NCBI GenBank assembly: GCA_009779195.1
Contig: WRET01000028.1
Span: 1-40,532, forward strand
Length of the DNA stretch: 40,532 nucleotides
From: Micrococcales bacterium
GTDB taxonomy: Bacteria; Actinomycetota; Actinomycetes; Actinomycetales; Cellulomonadaceae
Direction: 5' to 3'
This document shows, one piece after another, positions 16,487-25,790 of the stretch; position 1 is the first letter of the stretch; every line of letters starts with the position of its first letter. The notes beneath the pieces are model-generated. The model had not been told where the DNA came from. It was given only the letters and a program-made list of their open reading frames with translations, and ran no database searches. A program made the translations under genes and the position numbers.

Positions 16487-18022
16487 ATGCAGGTCGCATA
16501 CCGAGCCGACGATGTCCGTACCGCCGAGGAGCCGCTGCTGGCCGCCGGCGAACCGTTGATGGAGCATGCTGCGTTCGCTCTGGCCACAGCGGTGCTGGGC
16601 GAGCTGCGCGCGGTGCGTGGCACAACACGCGGGGGACAGGTGGTGGTGCTCGTGGGGGCGGGCAACAACGGCGGTGACGGGTTGCACGCTGCTGCGGTGC
16701 TGGCCCGGCGGGGGGTGGGGGCGAGCGTCGTGACGACGACTGCCAGGACCCACGAAGGCGGGCTGGCTGTCGCACGTGCCGCGGGGGTGGCGGTGCTGGC
16801 GCTCGGCGACGTCGGTGTCGACGCTGTGGCCGACCTGGCCAGCCGGGCCGACGTGGTCCTGGACGCTCTGGTGGGGATCGGCGGTGACGGGACTGGGGTC
16901 CGTGGCCAGGCAGGTGAGCTGGTCGCTGCGCTGTGCACCACATGGGCGGCCCACCACCCGGTGGTTGTGGCCGTGGACGTGCCTTCGGGTCTGGGGGTCG
17001 ACGACGGGACGGTCCGCGGGACGGTCCTGCCCGCAGACCTCACCGTGACCTTCGGGGCTGTGAAACCCGGGCTGCTCCTGCCGCCGGCTGACCAGCTCGT
17101 CGGACGGGTCGAGCTGGTCCCGATCGGGCTGGACTTCGGCGCAGCGGTCCCTGCGGTGCGCCGCCTGGACAGCGCCGACGTCGCCGCGTTGTGGCCTGTC
17201 CCTGACCACACAGCCCACAAGTACACCCGCGGGGTGCTCGGTCTGGTCGCCGGGACAGCCCGGTACCCAGGCGCCGGGGTGCTCGCAGCCGCCGGGGCTG
17301 TGGGTGCCGGGGTCGGTATGGTCCGTTTCGTCGACGAGCGCGACGAGGCGGGGCCCCTCGCAGCGACAGTGCTGGCAGCCCAGCCAGAGGTCGTCGTGGG
17401 GCGTGGGCAGGTCCAGGCGTGGGCGGCAGGGTCTGGTGTCGACGCGCGCGACCCTGCCCGCCGCGACGACCTGGAGGCAGTGCTGGCAGCCGCACGCAGT
17501 GGCACCTCCACAGTGCTCGACGCCGGTGCGCTCGTCGGCGGTATCGACGGCCTTGGTCCCCATGTGGTCCTCACACCCCACGGCGGGGAGGCCGCCGACC
17601 TGCTCACAGCCTTGGGCCGGCCCACCACCCGTGCCGAGGTCGAAGCCGCCCCCCTGGCGGCGGCCCGCGCCGCCCACGAGGCGACAGGTGCGACCGTCCT
17701 GCTCAAAGGCGCGTCCACCGTCATCGTCGGGCCAGGGACCGCCTACGCCCAGGCCGACGCCTCCGCCTGGATGGCCACCGCGGGTGCAGGAGACGTGCTC
17801 ACCGGCATCCTCGGAGCCCTCCTGGCTGGCTGTGCCGGTGGCATCGGTGACGACCCGACCCTGCCTGCCGCTCTTGCCGCTGCCGCCGTGCTTGTCCACG
17901 GCCGTGCAGCCCACCACGCCAACCCCCACGGCCCGGTCAGCGCCGGAGCCGTCGCGGCCGGCGTCCCAGCGGTCGTCGCGGCCCTGCTCGCCGACCTGCC
18001 AGGTGGGAGACTGAACAGGTGA
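16487..18022 (+). CDS. nnr: Bifunctional NAD(P)H-hydrate epimerase / ADP-dependent dehydratase
   Basis: Repairs damaged NAD(P)H hydrates: the N-terminal YjeF_N domain (about 1-210) epimerises the R-hydrate, and the C-terminal ribokinase-like domain (about 220-511) dehydrates the S-form with ADP. Visible motifs are GAGNNGGDGLHAA and VDVPSGL in the N-domain, and HKYTRGVLGLVAG, VLTPHGGE, TVLLKGASTVIV and TAGAGDVLTGILGALLAG in the C-domain. The length (511 aa) fits the fused form. Its TGA overlaps the GTG start of alr by 4 nt, so the two are co-translated. The nnr-alr-tsaE order is conserved in actinobacteria. Confidence 0.95.
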   Translation: MQVAYRADDVRTAEEPLLAAGEPLMEHAAFALATAVLGELRAVRGTTRGGQVVVLVGAGNNGGDGLHAAAVLARRGVGASVVTTTARTHEGGLAVARAAGVAVLALGDVGVDAVADLASRADVVLDALVGIGGDGTGVRGQAGELVAALCTTWAAHHPVVVAVDVPSGLGVDDGTVRGTVLPADLTVTFGAVKPGLLLPPADQLVGRVELVPIGLDFGAAVPAVRRLDSADVAALWPVPDHTAHKYTRGVLGLVAGTARYPGAGVLAAAGAVGAGVGMVRFVDERDEAGPLAATVLAAQPEVVVGRGQVQAWAAGSGVDARDPARRDDLEAVLAAARSGTSTVLDAGALVGGIDGLGPHVVLTPHGGEAADLLTALGRPTTRAEVEAAPLAAARAAHEATGATVLLKGASTVIVGPGTAYAQADASAWMATAGAGDVLTGILGALLAGCAGGIGDDPTLPAALAAAAVLVHGRAAHHANPHGPVSAGAVAAGVPAVVAALLADLPGGRLNR

Positions 18023-19170
18023 GCGCAGTGTGGTACCCGGGCCGGGCGGTGGTTGACACGGCGGCTATCAGGGGCAATGTCGAGACGTTGAGCGCGGCCG
18101 CAGGGTCGGCGCAGGTCATGGCTGTGGTCAAGGCTGATGCGTACGGGCACGGGATGCTCGCGTCGGCCCGGGCGGCGCTGGCTGGTGGGGCGACATGGTT
18201 GGGGGTGGCGCAGACGGCCGAGGCGTTGGCGCTGCGGGCGGCAGGGATCGTCGAACCACGGGTGCTGACCTGGTTGTACTCGCCGGGGGCTCCGCTGGCT
18301 GACCTGCTCGTCGCTGATGTGGATGTCTCGGTGTCGGCGAGATGGGCGCTGGACGAGGTGGTCGCGGCCGCACGAGCCACGGGCAGGACGGCCAGGGTGC
18401 ACATCAAGCTCGACACCGGGCTGGGACGTAACGGGATGACCAGGCCACAGCTGGACGACCTGCTCGCGCCGCTCATGCGGGCCCAGGCCGACGGGTCGGT
18501 CGCTGTCGTGGGGATCTGGTCGCACCTGGCGTTCGCCGACGCACCCGACCACCCGACCGTCCGCGGCCAGGCGCAGGTGTTCGCCGACGGTGTCGCCGCA
18601 GCCGAACGCGCAGGGGCGCGGTTCGAGGTACGGCACCTGGCGAACTCCGCGGCGGTGCTGCGCTGGCCGTCGGTGCACTACGACATGGTGCGGCCGGGCC
18701 TGGCGCTCTACGGGCTCTCGCCCATCCCGGACCAGGCGGGCTCGGACGAGCTGGGTCTGGTCCCAGCCATGACGCTCCAGGCTCACCTGGCGACGGTCAA
18801 ACCGGTACCTGCCGGGCAGGGGTTGTCGTACACGCACCAGTACGTGACCACGCAGGACACCACTGTCGGTATCGTCCCGTTGGGGTACGCCGACGGGATC
18901 CCGCGCCACGCGTCAGGGACGAACGCCCGGCCTGGCGGACCAGTCCAGATCGGTGGGCGCAGGCTTGCCGTGGCAGGGCGGGTGTGCATGGACCAGGTCG
19001 TCGTCGACCTCGGCCCGGACGCCAGCGACACTGCTGGTGACCTGGTCACCCTGTTCGGCCCCGGCACCCACGGGGAACCCACTGCGCAGGACTGGGCGGA
19101 CGTGTGTGGCACCATCTCGTACGAGATCGTCACCCGGCTCGGAGCCCAGGTCCCCAGGGAGTACGTGTGA
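18019..19170 (+). CDS. alr: Alanine racemase
   Basis: PLP enzyme converting L- to D-alanine for peptidoglycan. 383 aa, usual length. The PLP lysine is in VVKADAYGHG (Lys38). The second catalytic Tyr region LSYTHQY and the GRVCMDQVVVDLG motif are present in the C-terminal barrel domain. The GTG start overlaps the nnr stop (GTGA), and its own stop overlaps the next start, so it lies in the middle of a tightly coupled operon. Confidence 0.97.
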   Translation: MSAVWYPGRAVVDTAAIRGNVETLSAAAGSAQVMAVVKADAYGHGMLASARAALAGGATWLGVAQTAEALALRAAGIVEPRVLTWLYSPGAPLADLLVADVDVSVSARWALDEVVAAARATGRTARVHIKLDTGLGRNGMTRPQLDDLLAPLMRAQADGSVAVVGIWSHLAFADAPDHPTVRGQAQVFADGVAAAERAGARFEVRHLANSAAVLRWPSVHYDMVRPGLALYGLSPIPDQAGSDELGLVPAMTLQAHLATVKPVPAGQGLSYTHQYVTTQDTTVGIVPLGYADGIPRHASGTNARPGGPVQIGGRRLAVAGRVCMDQVVVDLGPDASDTAGDLVTLFGPGTHGEPTAQDWADVCGTISYEIVTRLGAQVPREYV

Positions 19171-19697
19171 GACAGGTCGTCGCCCCCGACGCTGAGGCCA
19201 CCCGGGCTTGCGGTGCCGCGCTTGCCAGGTTGCTGGGCGCCGGGGACCTGGTGGTGCTCACCGGTGGTCTGGGTGCGGGCAAGACGACCCTCACCCAGGG
19301 CATCGGGGCAGGTCTGGGTGTGCGGGGCCCGGTGGTCTCCCCGACGTTCACCATCGCGCGGGTGTTGCCGTCGCTGACCGGGGGACCAGCACTCGTCCAC
19401 GCCGACGCCTACCGGCTCGGTGGCGCCGACGACATCGCTGCCTTGCACGTCAGCGAAGAGCTGGAGGCGCTGGACCTGGACGCGTCGCTGGACTCGTCGG
19501 TCACTGTCGTCGAGTGGGGGGCCGGTTGGGTGGAGGCGCTGGCCGACGACCGCCTGGAGGTGAACATCGAACGTCCGCGGGGCGAGGTCCACGACGCGCT
19601 GGACGCCGCCGGACCACGGGTCATCACCGTCCGGAGCGTGGGAGACCGGTGGTCTGGTGTGGACCTGCCGGGTGAGGAGAGAGCCGGACAATCCTGA
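19167..19697 (+). CDS. tsaE: tRNA threonylcarbamoyladenosine synthesis ATPase TsaE
   Basis: ATPase that works with TsaB and TsaD to attach threonylcarbamoyl to A37 of ANN-decoding tRNAs. 176 aa from the GTG at 19167, which overlaps the alr stop (GTGTGA). The Walker A motif GGLGAGKTT is followed by SPTFTIARV (switch region) and HADAYRLGG, all typical. The longer frame from 19104 lies inside alr and is not needed. tsaB and tsaD follow after one unrelated gene, which makes the assignment secure. Confidence 0.95.
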   Translation: MRQVVAPDAEATRACGAALARLLGAGDLVVLTGGLGAGKTTLTQGIGAGLGVRGPVVSPTFTIARVLPSLTGGPALVHADAYRLGGADDIAALHVSEELEALDLDASLDSSVTVVEWGAGWVEALADDRLEVNIERPRGEVHDALDAAGPRVITVRSVGDRWSGVDLPGEERAGQS

Positions 19698-19776
19698 CAT
19701 TGCCTCCAGTCGGTTAACATCAGGCGGTCACGTTGGTGCGAAAAGTTCGATGGTGGCAAGACGGAGGAGGCTGGAC

Positions 19777-20388
19777 ATGCACCCCACCGCACGTCGTTGC
19801 GTCTGGGGGACCGTGGTGCTCTGGGTTGCCGGGGCCGCGATCATAGGTCTCGCCCCCACGCTGTACGACTGGGAGTCCGACTGGGAGTCCGGCTGGGCCA
19901 CCGGGGCGTGGGACATCCTCGTCGGCTTCCTCCAGGACGTGTTGGTGCCCACCGGGGCGGCGCTCCTCGGCGCAGCGATCGTCATCCAGGTGTTGCGCGG
20001 CACCCGTCCCAGCGCCACCGACCCAGACAGTGCCGGACCACCCTCCGACACTTTCCCGGCAGTCATCCCGACCGGTCCCTCGGGTATGACCCCACAGGTC
20101 GGCCCTCCGGCGGGCCTGAACCCGCAGGTCGGACCGCCAGCGGGTCTGAACCCGCAGGTTGGGCCGCCAGCAGGGATGAACCCGCAGACCGGCCCGCCGA
20201 TGGGTGTGGTCCCGCAGGTCGGCCCGGCCGTGACGCCCTATGGACCTTCCATCGGTCTCGCCCCGCGAGCAGCAGCCATGCCAGCCCCGCTGGGGCCCGC
20301 ACCGGGCGCTGCGGCGCCCACGCCAGGAGCCGAACCCTGGGAGCAAGCCTCCCGCGGACCACGGTCCGGGCGACGCAGGAAGAAGTAG
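19777..20388 (+). CDS. Small membrane protein with proline/glycine-rich 10-residue repeats
   Basis: A 203-aa protein of unknown function. The ATG at 19777 has a perfect GGAGGAGG six bases upstream, which rules out the earlier Met at 19750. The N-terminus has two hydrophobic segments (about 10-30 and 55-78) separated by an acidic/Trp-rich loop with a duplicated DWESDWESG. The rest is disordered, Pro/Gly/Gln-rich, with about four tandem copies of a PQVGPPAGLN-type decapeptide (DNA repeat at 20091-20229), and ends in a very basic tail GRRRKK. It sits between tsaE and tsaB, which are normally neighbours, so it looks like a lineage-specific insertion in the operon. Confidence 0.75.
   Translation: MHPTARRCVWGTVVLWVAGAAIIGLAPTLYDWESDWESGWATGAWDILVGFLQDVLVPTGAALLGAAIVIQVLRGTRPSATDPDSAGPPSDTFPAVIPTGPSGMTPQVGPPAGLNPQVGPPAGLNPQVGPPAGMNPQTGPPMGVVPQVGPAVTPYGPSIGLAPRAAAMPAPLGPAPGAAAPTPGAEPWEQASRGPRSGRRRKK
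20091..20229 (+). repeat. Tandem 30-bp coding repeat
   Basis: About four and a half units of 30 bp starting CCCRCAG, beginning at 20091, 20121, 20151, 20181 and (partial) 20211. They encode the PQ-VGPPAGLN-type decapeptide. Copies differ by a few bases, so slippage-driven copy-number change is plausible. Confidence 0.85.
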
Positions 20389-20456
20389 GCCTCGCTTGCG
20401 CGCGGGTTTTCTCCTCCGACTGGAGCCGGGCGCGCTCGACGTGGCAGGCTGACCAG

Positions 20457-21119
20457 GTGCCATACCTTGCTCTGGACACGTCGGGCGGGATCGCCGTCGC
20501 CGTGGTCGACGACGACGGGTCCGTCGCAGCCCGTGCGGCCGACACCCAGCCACGCCAGCACGCCGAACGGCTGGCCCCGTGTATCGCCGCGGTGCTCGCC
20601 GAAGCGGGTGTGGGTGCCGGTGACCTGGACGGGGTTGTCGTGGGCACAGGCCCGGCGCAGTTCACAGGGTTGCGCGCCGGGCTGGTCACCGCACGCACCC
20701 TGGCCCGGGCCTTGGAGGTCCCGGTGCTCGGCGTCCCCAGCTTCGCGGCCACAGCGCTGGTGGCTCTGGAGACCCTCGACGAGGGTTCCCAGGTGGTTGT
20801 CGTCACCGACGCCCGCCGCCACGAGGTGTACTGGGCGCGTTACGCCCGCGACGACCGCCTAAGAATACGCGCCGTGGACGGGCCCGGTGTCGCCGCCCCC
20901 GTCGACGTCCCCACGCACGGCGCGGTGCTCGTCGGACGTGGTGCCCCCCTGGTTGCCCCGACCGACGACCACCTGGCTGGCCTCGACCCCGACCCAGCAG
21001 CGTTGTGCACCGTGGCGCTCGCCCTGCGTGACCACGGCGAGCCCACACCCTGCGAACCGTTGTACCTGCGCCGGCCCGACGCCGTCCCCCCAGCACAGGT
21101 CGCACAGGTCAGGCAGTGA
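20457..21119 (+). CDS. tsaB: tRNA threonylcarbamoyladenosine complex dimerization subunit TsaB
   Basis: Non-catalytic partner of TsaD, ASKHA fold. 220 aa from the GTG at 20457 ([17 protein letters not shown]). The frame is open far upstream but those residues are read through another gene. Visible family features: ALDTSGG, the HAERLAPCI segment and [22 protein letters not shown]. The stop codon overlaps the start of the next gene in GTGA. Its fusion partner in the complex, TsaD, is encoded immediately downstream. Confidence 0.93.
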   Translation: MPYLALDTSGGIAVAVVDDDGSVAARAADTQPRQHAERLAPCIAAVLAEAGVGAGDLDGVVVGTGPAQFTGLRAGLVTARTLARALEVPVLGVPSFAATALVALETLDEGSQVVVVTDARRHEVYWARYARDDRLRIRAVDGPGVAAPVDVPTHGAVLVGRGAPLVAPTDDHLAGLDPDPAALCTVALALRDHGEPTPCEPLYLRRPDAVPPAQVAQVRQ

Positions 21120-22627
21120 TCGTCGTCCGTCCCCTGGTCGGTGCCGACCTCGATGCCGTCGCAGGTCTCGAATGCGCCCTGTTCGGTTCCCAGGCGTGGT
21201 CGCACGACATGCTCGTCGAAGAGCTCTGTGGCCCTGGCCGCACCTACGTGGCCGCCGATATCGACGGCGACCTGGCTGGCTACGCTGGTGTGCGGTTCGA
21301 CGGCGACAACGCCGACATCATGACCATCGGCACCAGTCCGCTCCACCAACGCACCGGGGTAGGCCGCACCCTGCTGCGTGCCCTCGTGGACCACGCCCGC
21401 GAGCTGGGTGCCGCTGGAGTGTTCCTCGAAGTCCAGGTGGACAACGAGATAGCGATCCATCTCTACGAATCTGAAGGTTTCGGGCGTATCGGCCGCCGTC
21501 GCGGCTACTACAACGGCGCCGACGCCTGGACCATGCGCCTCCAGCTGCGCCCGGCCGGGGGAGTGATCGGGCAGGATAGGACGATGGTGCCACTGGTCCT
21601 GGGGATGGAGACGTCGTGCGACGAGACCGGTGTTGGGCTGGTGCGCGGCGGCGAGCTGCTGGCTGACGTCGTGGCGTCGTCGGTCGACGAGCACGCACGG
21701 TTCGGGGGGATCATCCCTGAGATCGCCTCGCGGGCCCACCTGGAGGCGATGGTCCCGACGATGGACCGCGCGCTGGACAAAGCCGGGGCCAGGTTGGCCG
21801 ATGTGGACGCTGTGGCTGTCACCGCAGGACCTGGGCTCGTGGGACCGCTGACTGTCGGCACCGCCGCAGCCAAGGCCCTGGCTCTGGCGCTGGACCGTCC
21901 CCTGTACGCGGTGAACCACATCATCGCCCACGTGGTGGTCGACACCCTCGTCCACGGGCCGTTCCCCGAGCGTGTGATGGCCCTGGTCGTCTCTGGTGGG
22001 CACTCGTCGTTGCTGCTGGTGGACGACACTGTGCACGTCACCGAGCTCGGCTCCACCCTGGACGACGCAGCAGGGGAGGCGTTCGACAAAGTGGGCCGTC
22101 TGCTCGGCCTGCCCTACCCAGGCGGACCGCATATCGACCGTCTCGCCCGTGGCGGAAACCCGGACGCCATCGCGTTCCCCCGTGGCCTGACCGCCGCGAA
22201 AGACCAGGCCACACACGCGTCGAACTTCTCCTTCTCAGGGCTCAAGACCGCTGTGGCCCGCTGGCTCGAGGCACGCCAGGACTCCAGGCAGGACATCGTG
22301 CTGGCCGATGTCGCCGCGTCGTTTGCCGCTGCGGTCGCCGACGTGCTCACCACGAAAACACTGGCCGCCTGCGCCAAGCACGACGTACGCACCTTGGTGG
22401 TCGGCGGAGGGTTCTCGGCCAACTCTCAGCTGCGTGACATGGCCGCCGAGCGTTGCGCCGAGGCTGGGGTCGAGCTGCGGATCCCGCCTGTCGCGCTGTG
22501 CACCGACAACGGTGCCATGGTCGCCGCGCTCGGCGCCGCGCTCGTGGCCCGTGGCCTGCCCGCGAGCCCCGCAGATTTTGGGGTCGACTCCACGCTCCCA
22601 CTCACCCAGGTCATGTTGAGTCCGTAA
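21116..22627 (+). CDS. rimI-tsaD: RimI acetyltransferase fused in frame to TsaD
   Basis: One uninterrupted 503-aa ORF. Residues 1 to about 150 are a GNAT acetyltransferase of the RimI type (N-terminal acetylation of S18 in E. coli), with the acetyl-CoA loop [11 protein letters not shown] and the [17 protein letters not shown]-terminal motif. Residues 157-503 are full-length TsaD, the catalytic subunit for t6A37 formation, with [12 protein letters not shown], the metal-binding His pair in [23 protein letters not shown] and [13 protein letters not shown]. The linker is about ten residues. An internal ATG at 21584 (TsaD residue 1) is preceded by AGGATAGG, so separate TsaD could also be made. The start overlaps the tsaB stop. 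Normally these are two overlapping genes; a sequencing indel joining them cannot be fully excluded. Confidence 0.9.
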   Translation: MIVVRPLVGADLDAVAGLECALFGSQAWSHDMLVEELCGPGRTYVAADIDGDLAGYAGVRFDGDNADIMTIGTSPLHQRTGVGRTLLRALVDHARELGAAGVFLEVQVDNEIAIHLYESEGFGRIGRRRGYYNGADAWTMRLQLRPAGGVIGQDRTMVPLVLGMETSCDETGVGLVRGGELLADVVASSVDEHARFGGIIPEIASRAHLEAMVPTMDRALDKAGARLADVDAVAVTAGPGLVGPLTVGTAAAKALALALDRPLYAVNHIIAHVVVDTLVHGPFPERVMALVVSGGHSSLLLVDDTVHVTELGSTLDDAAGEAFDKVGRLLGLPYPGGPHIDRLARGGNPDAIAFPRGLTAAKDQATHASNFSFSGLKTAVARWLEARQDSRQDIVLADVAASFAAAVADVLTTKTLAACAKHDVRTLVVGGGFSANSQLRDMAAERCAEAGVELRIPPVALCTDNGAMVAALGAALVARGLPASPADFGVDSTLPLTQVMLSP

Positions 22628-22700
22628 CAGCCACACGGGGGCCGGCGGGAACGGTATCGTCTGCGCAGGACTCTCACACTATGTGGACCAAAGAGGAGTT

Positions 22701-23858
22701 ATGAGCACGCTGCTCGCGGGTCGCTACGAGCTGGGCGACTGCATCGGCAAGGGCGGGATGGCCGAGGTGTTCGTCGCCAACGACCAGCGGCTCGAACGAA
22801 CTGTGGCGGTCAAGGTGCTTCTGCCTGACTCGGCACGTGACCCGTCGTTCGAGGAGCGGTTCCGCCGTGAGGCGAAAGTCGCGGCGGCGCTGAACCACCC
22901 GGCGATCGTCGGGGTGTTCGACACCGGCGAGGACGTGAGCGGACCCGAAGGGCACCGGGTGTCGTACATCGTCATGGAGCATGTCGCCGGGCGGACGGTG
23001 CGCGAGATCCTCGCCGAGGGGATCGGCAGGGACCAGGCGCTGGAGATCGTCGTGGGGGTGCTCTCGGCGCTGGAGTACTCCCACCGGGCCGGGATCGTCC
23101 ACCGGGACATCAAACCAGCCAACATCATGGTGACCCCCAACGGTGCGGTGAAAGTCATGGACTTCGGGATCGCCCGCGCCCTGGACAGTCCTGTGTCAGG
23201 GCTGACGCAGAGCTGGTCGGTGGTCGGCACAGCCCAGTACATGTCGCCTGAGCAGGCCCGGGGGGAGGCAGTCGACGCCCGGTCTGACGTGTACTCCACC
23301 GGTTGCCTGCTGTTCGAGCTGCTCACCGGCCACCCGCTGTTCTACGGCGAGTCCATGGTCGCCGTGGCGTACAAGCACATCGCCGAAACCCCGCCGGTGC
23401 CCTCGTCGCTGAACCCCAGGCTGCCTGCGGTGCTCGACGATGTCATCGCCAAAGCCCTGGTCAAGGACCGTGACCAGCGTTACCAGTCTGCCGACGAGAT
23501 GCGCGCCGACCTGGAGGCGTTCTTGCGCGGTGACCCGGTGATGCTGGGCCAGCGTCCGCCCGCGCCGTCGCCGCCACCTCTGCCACCACCTCCGGTTCCT
23601 GGGCCTTCAGGGCCGCCTTCGATGTCGCACTATGCGCCGCCGCCTGTGTCCGCCGCGGTCGCCATGGCCCCATCTCCCGCCTCGGGCACGTTCCACCCGC
23701 CGCCGGTGACCGGGTACCAGTACCTGCCTGCGGACTACCAGAACCAGTACCAGCCAGCCGACGAGGAACAGACAAGCTCGCTGGGCTGGCTCATCGGTGT
23801 CGAGCTCGTCGTCGCTGTCGTCGCCCTGGCCGGGATCGTGTTCCTGATGATCGCTTGA
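22701..23858 (+). CDS. Membrane-tethered Ser/Thr protein kinase
   Basis: A 385-aa PknB-family kinase. The kinase domain (about 8-275) is complete: glycine loop GKGGMAEVF, VAVK Lys38, HRD at 134-136, DFG at 154-156 and the activation segment GTAQYMSPEQARG. A Pro-rich cytoplasmic linker (about 285-350) ends in one membrane helix (about 362-384), with essentially no extracellular domain. It therefore lacks the PASTA sensor of PknB and needs another partner for sensing. The ATG at 22701 has AAGAGGAG just upstream; the frame also opens at GTG 22683. It is related to the kinase at 25787. Confidence 0.92.
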   Translation: MSTLLAGRYELGDCIGKGGMAEVFVANDQRLERTVAVKVLLPDSARDPSFEERFRREAKVAAALNHPAIVGVFDTGEDVSGPEGHRVSYIVMEHVAGRTVREILAEGIGRDQALEIVVGVLSALEYSHRAGIVHRDIKPANIMVTPNGAVKVMDFGIARALDSPVSGLTQSWSVVGTAQYMSPEQARGEAVDARSDVYSTGCLLFELLTGHPLFYGESMVAVAYKHIAETPPVPSSLNPRLPAVLDDVIAKALVKDRDQRYQSADEMRADLEAFLRGDPVMLGQRPPAPSPPPLPPPPVPGPSGPPSMSHYAPPPVSAAVAMAPSPASGTFHPPPVTGYQYLPADYQNQYQPADEEQTSSLGWLIGVELVVAVVALAGIVFLMIA

Positions 23859-23867
23859 GGGCCCGGC

Positions 23868-25001
23868 CTACAGGGGGTGCCCTGCGCGCATCTCCGCGAC
23901 CAGGGACTTGACCACCTGGGTGAGGTCGCCGTCGTGGCGCCGGGCCACAGCGCGCTGGCGCTGGTAAGACGCCCCGCGCCGGGTGATCGTGGCGACCTGC
24001 TCCAGCTCGTCGCAACAACCGAGCCGCTCGGCGACAGGCGCCAGCGTCGTCAACCACTGGGCGACCGAGTCGGTGACCAGCTCTTCGGTCCCGTCGGAGT
24101 CGGTGATGACGATCGCGTCCATCCCGTACCGGGCTGAGCGCCACTTGTTCTCCTGCACGTACCAGGCGGGCATCGTGGGCAGGGCGCGGCCAGCGTCGAT
24201 CTCGGACGAGAAGTGCTCGACGAGGCAGTGGGTCAGCGCGGAGATCCACCCGAGCTCGGCAAGGTTCGTCGCACCGTCAGCGACGCGGACCTCCAGGGTG
24301 CCGAACTGCGGCGACGGCCTCACGTCCCAGCGCAGCTCGGTGAACTCGTCGATGACGCCCACGTGCAGCATGTCGCCGACGTACTGCTCGAGCTGGTCCC
24401 ACCGGTCGAGCTCAGGTGGCAGCCCGGCGGTCGGCAGCTGCTGGAACAGCAGAGCCCGGTTGGACGCGTACACCGTGTCTTGCCCGGCCCAGAACGGCGA
24501 GGACGCCGACAGCGACTGCAGGTGCCCGAACACGGTCATGATCGCCCGGGAGACCGGCAGGACTTTTGCCCGGTCCTCGATACCCACGTGGACGTGTGTG
24601 CCGAAGATGAGCATCTGCCGTCCCCACCACTGGGTGCGGTCGATGAACGTGGCGTACCGTTTCTTGTCGGTGACTTTCTGGTGCGCCCAGTGGGCGAACG
24701 GGTGGGTGCCGGACCCCATGAGGTCGATACGTAACGGTGCGGCGGCCTCGGCGACACGTTCCAGGCTCACGGCCAGGTCAGCGGTGGCTTCGCCGACCGT
24801 CCGGCACACCCCTGAGGCGACTTCGACCGTGTTCGCCAACAGCTCGGGTTTGACCTTCGGCTCGTCGCCCACCGCTGCCAGCACCGCGTCGGCGGCCTGC
24901 CGCAGGTCCCCGGAGTCAGCGTCGACCAGGGCGACCTCCCACTCCAGCCCGATGGTGGAGCGTCCGGAGCGGGCGAAGGTGAGCGTCGTCGGCGCCGCCA
25001 T
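23868..25001 (-). CDS. Carboxylate-amine ligase / glutamate-cysteine ligase (YbdK type)
   Basis: A 377-aa GCS2-family enzyme that joins an amino acid to the gamma-carboxyl of glutamate using ATP. Family features: TIGLEWEVALVD near the N-terminus, LMGSGTHPFAHW, the nucleotide/metal motif IFGTHVHVGIED, and TLEVRVADGATNL. Members are annotated as weak gamma-glutamylcysteine ligases (glutathione-type, or by analogy EgtA/mycothiol-era proteins); the true substrate here is not evident. The start at 25001 (MAAPTTLTFARSG) is chosen because the longer frame upstream gives low-complexity sequence. It converges on the kinase gene with a 9-bp gap. Confidence 0.88.
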   Translation of the reverse strand: MAAPTTLTFARSGRSTIGLEWEVALVDADSGDLRQAADAVLAAVGDEPKVKPELLANTVEVASGVCRTVGEATADLAVSLERVAEAAAPLRIDLMGSGTHPFAHWAHQKVTDKKRYATFIDRTQWWGRQMLIFGTHVHVGIEDRAKVLPVSRAIMTVFGHLQSLSASSPFWAGQDTVYASNRALLFQQLPTAGLPPELDRWDQLEQYVGDMLHVGVIDEFTELRWDVRPSPQFGTLEVRVADGATNLAELGWISALTHCLVEHFSSEIDAGRALPTMPAWYVQENKWRSARYGMDAIVITDSDGTEELVTDSVAQWLTTLAPVAERLGCCDELEQVATITRRGASYQRQRAVARRHDGDLTQVVKSLVAEMRAGHPL

Positions 25002-25244
25002 CAGCAGCCCGGACCTGCGAGCGCGACCATCATGAGCCGATCGTGCCACGCCAGGTGACCTGTCGCCCAGGCCCTCACCCCGACAGGTGCGCACGATCCG
25101 GTCCGGACCGTGCACATCGGACTCGCCTCCCCGGCGCAGGCCGTCGGGCATACTGGGCATTGATGACAAGCCGGACACGTAAGATCCGCGACGACAGGTA
25201 GGGTCGTGCTGAGCATGTCCCGCACCCCCGAGGGGAACCACACC

Positions 25245-25790
25245 ATGAATCAGTCATTCATCCGCCGGACCGCCGTGCTGCTCGCGGCGGCTGTTGTCAC
25301 CGCTGGCCTGGCCGCTGGGTGCACGTCTGACGACGGCGGCAACAAGGGCAAGTCGTCGGACACTTCCACCCTGGGGGCCCAGAAGGTCGACCTGACCCAG
25401 ACCATCGGGCAGACCCAGGAGTTTCCGGTCCCCGGTAAGGCCGACGCCAAGGTCGAGGTCGGTGTCCTCAGCCTGAAAGTCGCCGGTGACGTGCAGACCC
25501 TAGAGCTGGTGTTCACCCCGCGCTTCGCCAACGAGGGCCAGAACGCCGATATCAACCTGGGGACCATGCTCGGGGGCTATTCCGGCACTGACTTTGGTCC
25601 GCGCCTCATCGACCAGGAGAACCTCAAGATCTACTCCGCCGTCCGCGTCAGCCCCGGGAACGCCAAGACGGTCAACTACGAGCCGCTCTACGTCTACGCC
25701 GTCTTCGCCGCGCCGAAAGACAGCAGCCTGGACTATGACCTGAGCATCATCGCCGAGTGGCCGCCGATGAAAGTCAGGGCTGAGAAGTGA
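25245..25790 (+). CDS. Secreted lipoprotein, partner of the OmpA-kinase
   Basis: A 181-aa predicted lipoprotein. Signal peptide with basic N-region (FIRR), hydrophobic core and lipobox LAAGC. A Gly/Asp/Lys linker follows, then a beta-rich domain of unknown family (VQTLELVFTPRFANEGQN, TVNYEPLYVYAVFAAP). The ATG at 25245 has GAGGGGAA upstream. The TGA stop overlaps the GTG start of the downstream kinase (GTGA), so the two are translationally coupled and probably work together at the outer face of the membrane. Function not recognised. Confidence 0.85.
   Translation: MNQSFIRRTAVLLAAAVVTAGLAAGCTSDDGGNKGKSSDTSTLGAQKVDLTQTIGQTQEFPVPGKADAKVEVGVLSLKVAGDVQTLELVFTPRFANEGQNADINLGTMLGGYSGTDFGPRLIDQENLKIYSAVRVSPGNAKTVNYEPLYVYAVFAAPKDSSLDYDLSIIAEWPPMKVRAEK

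Noticed and set aside
15563..17929. Very long minus-strand open frame (788 codons) across the T5orf172 and nnr genes
   Set aside because: High-GC shadow: composition is His/Gly/Arg-rich with no domain, while the plus strand carries two clear protein families.
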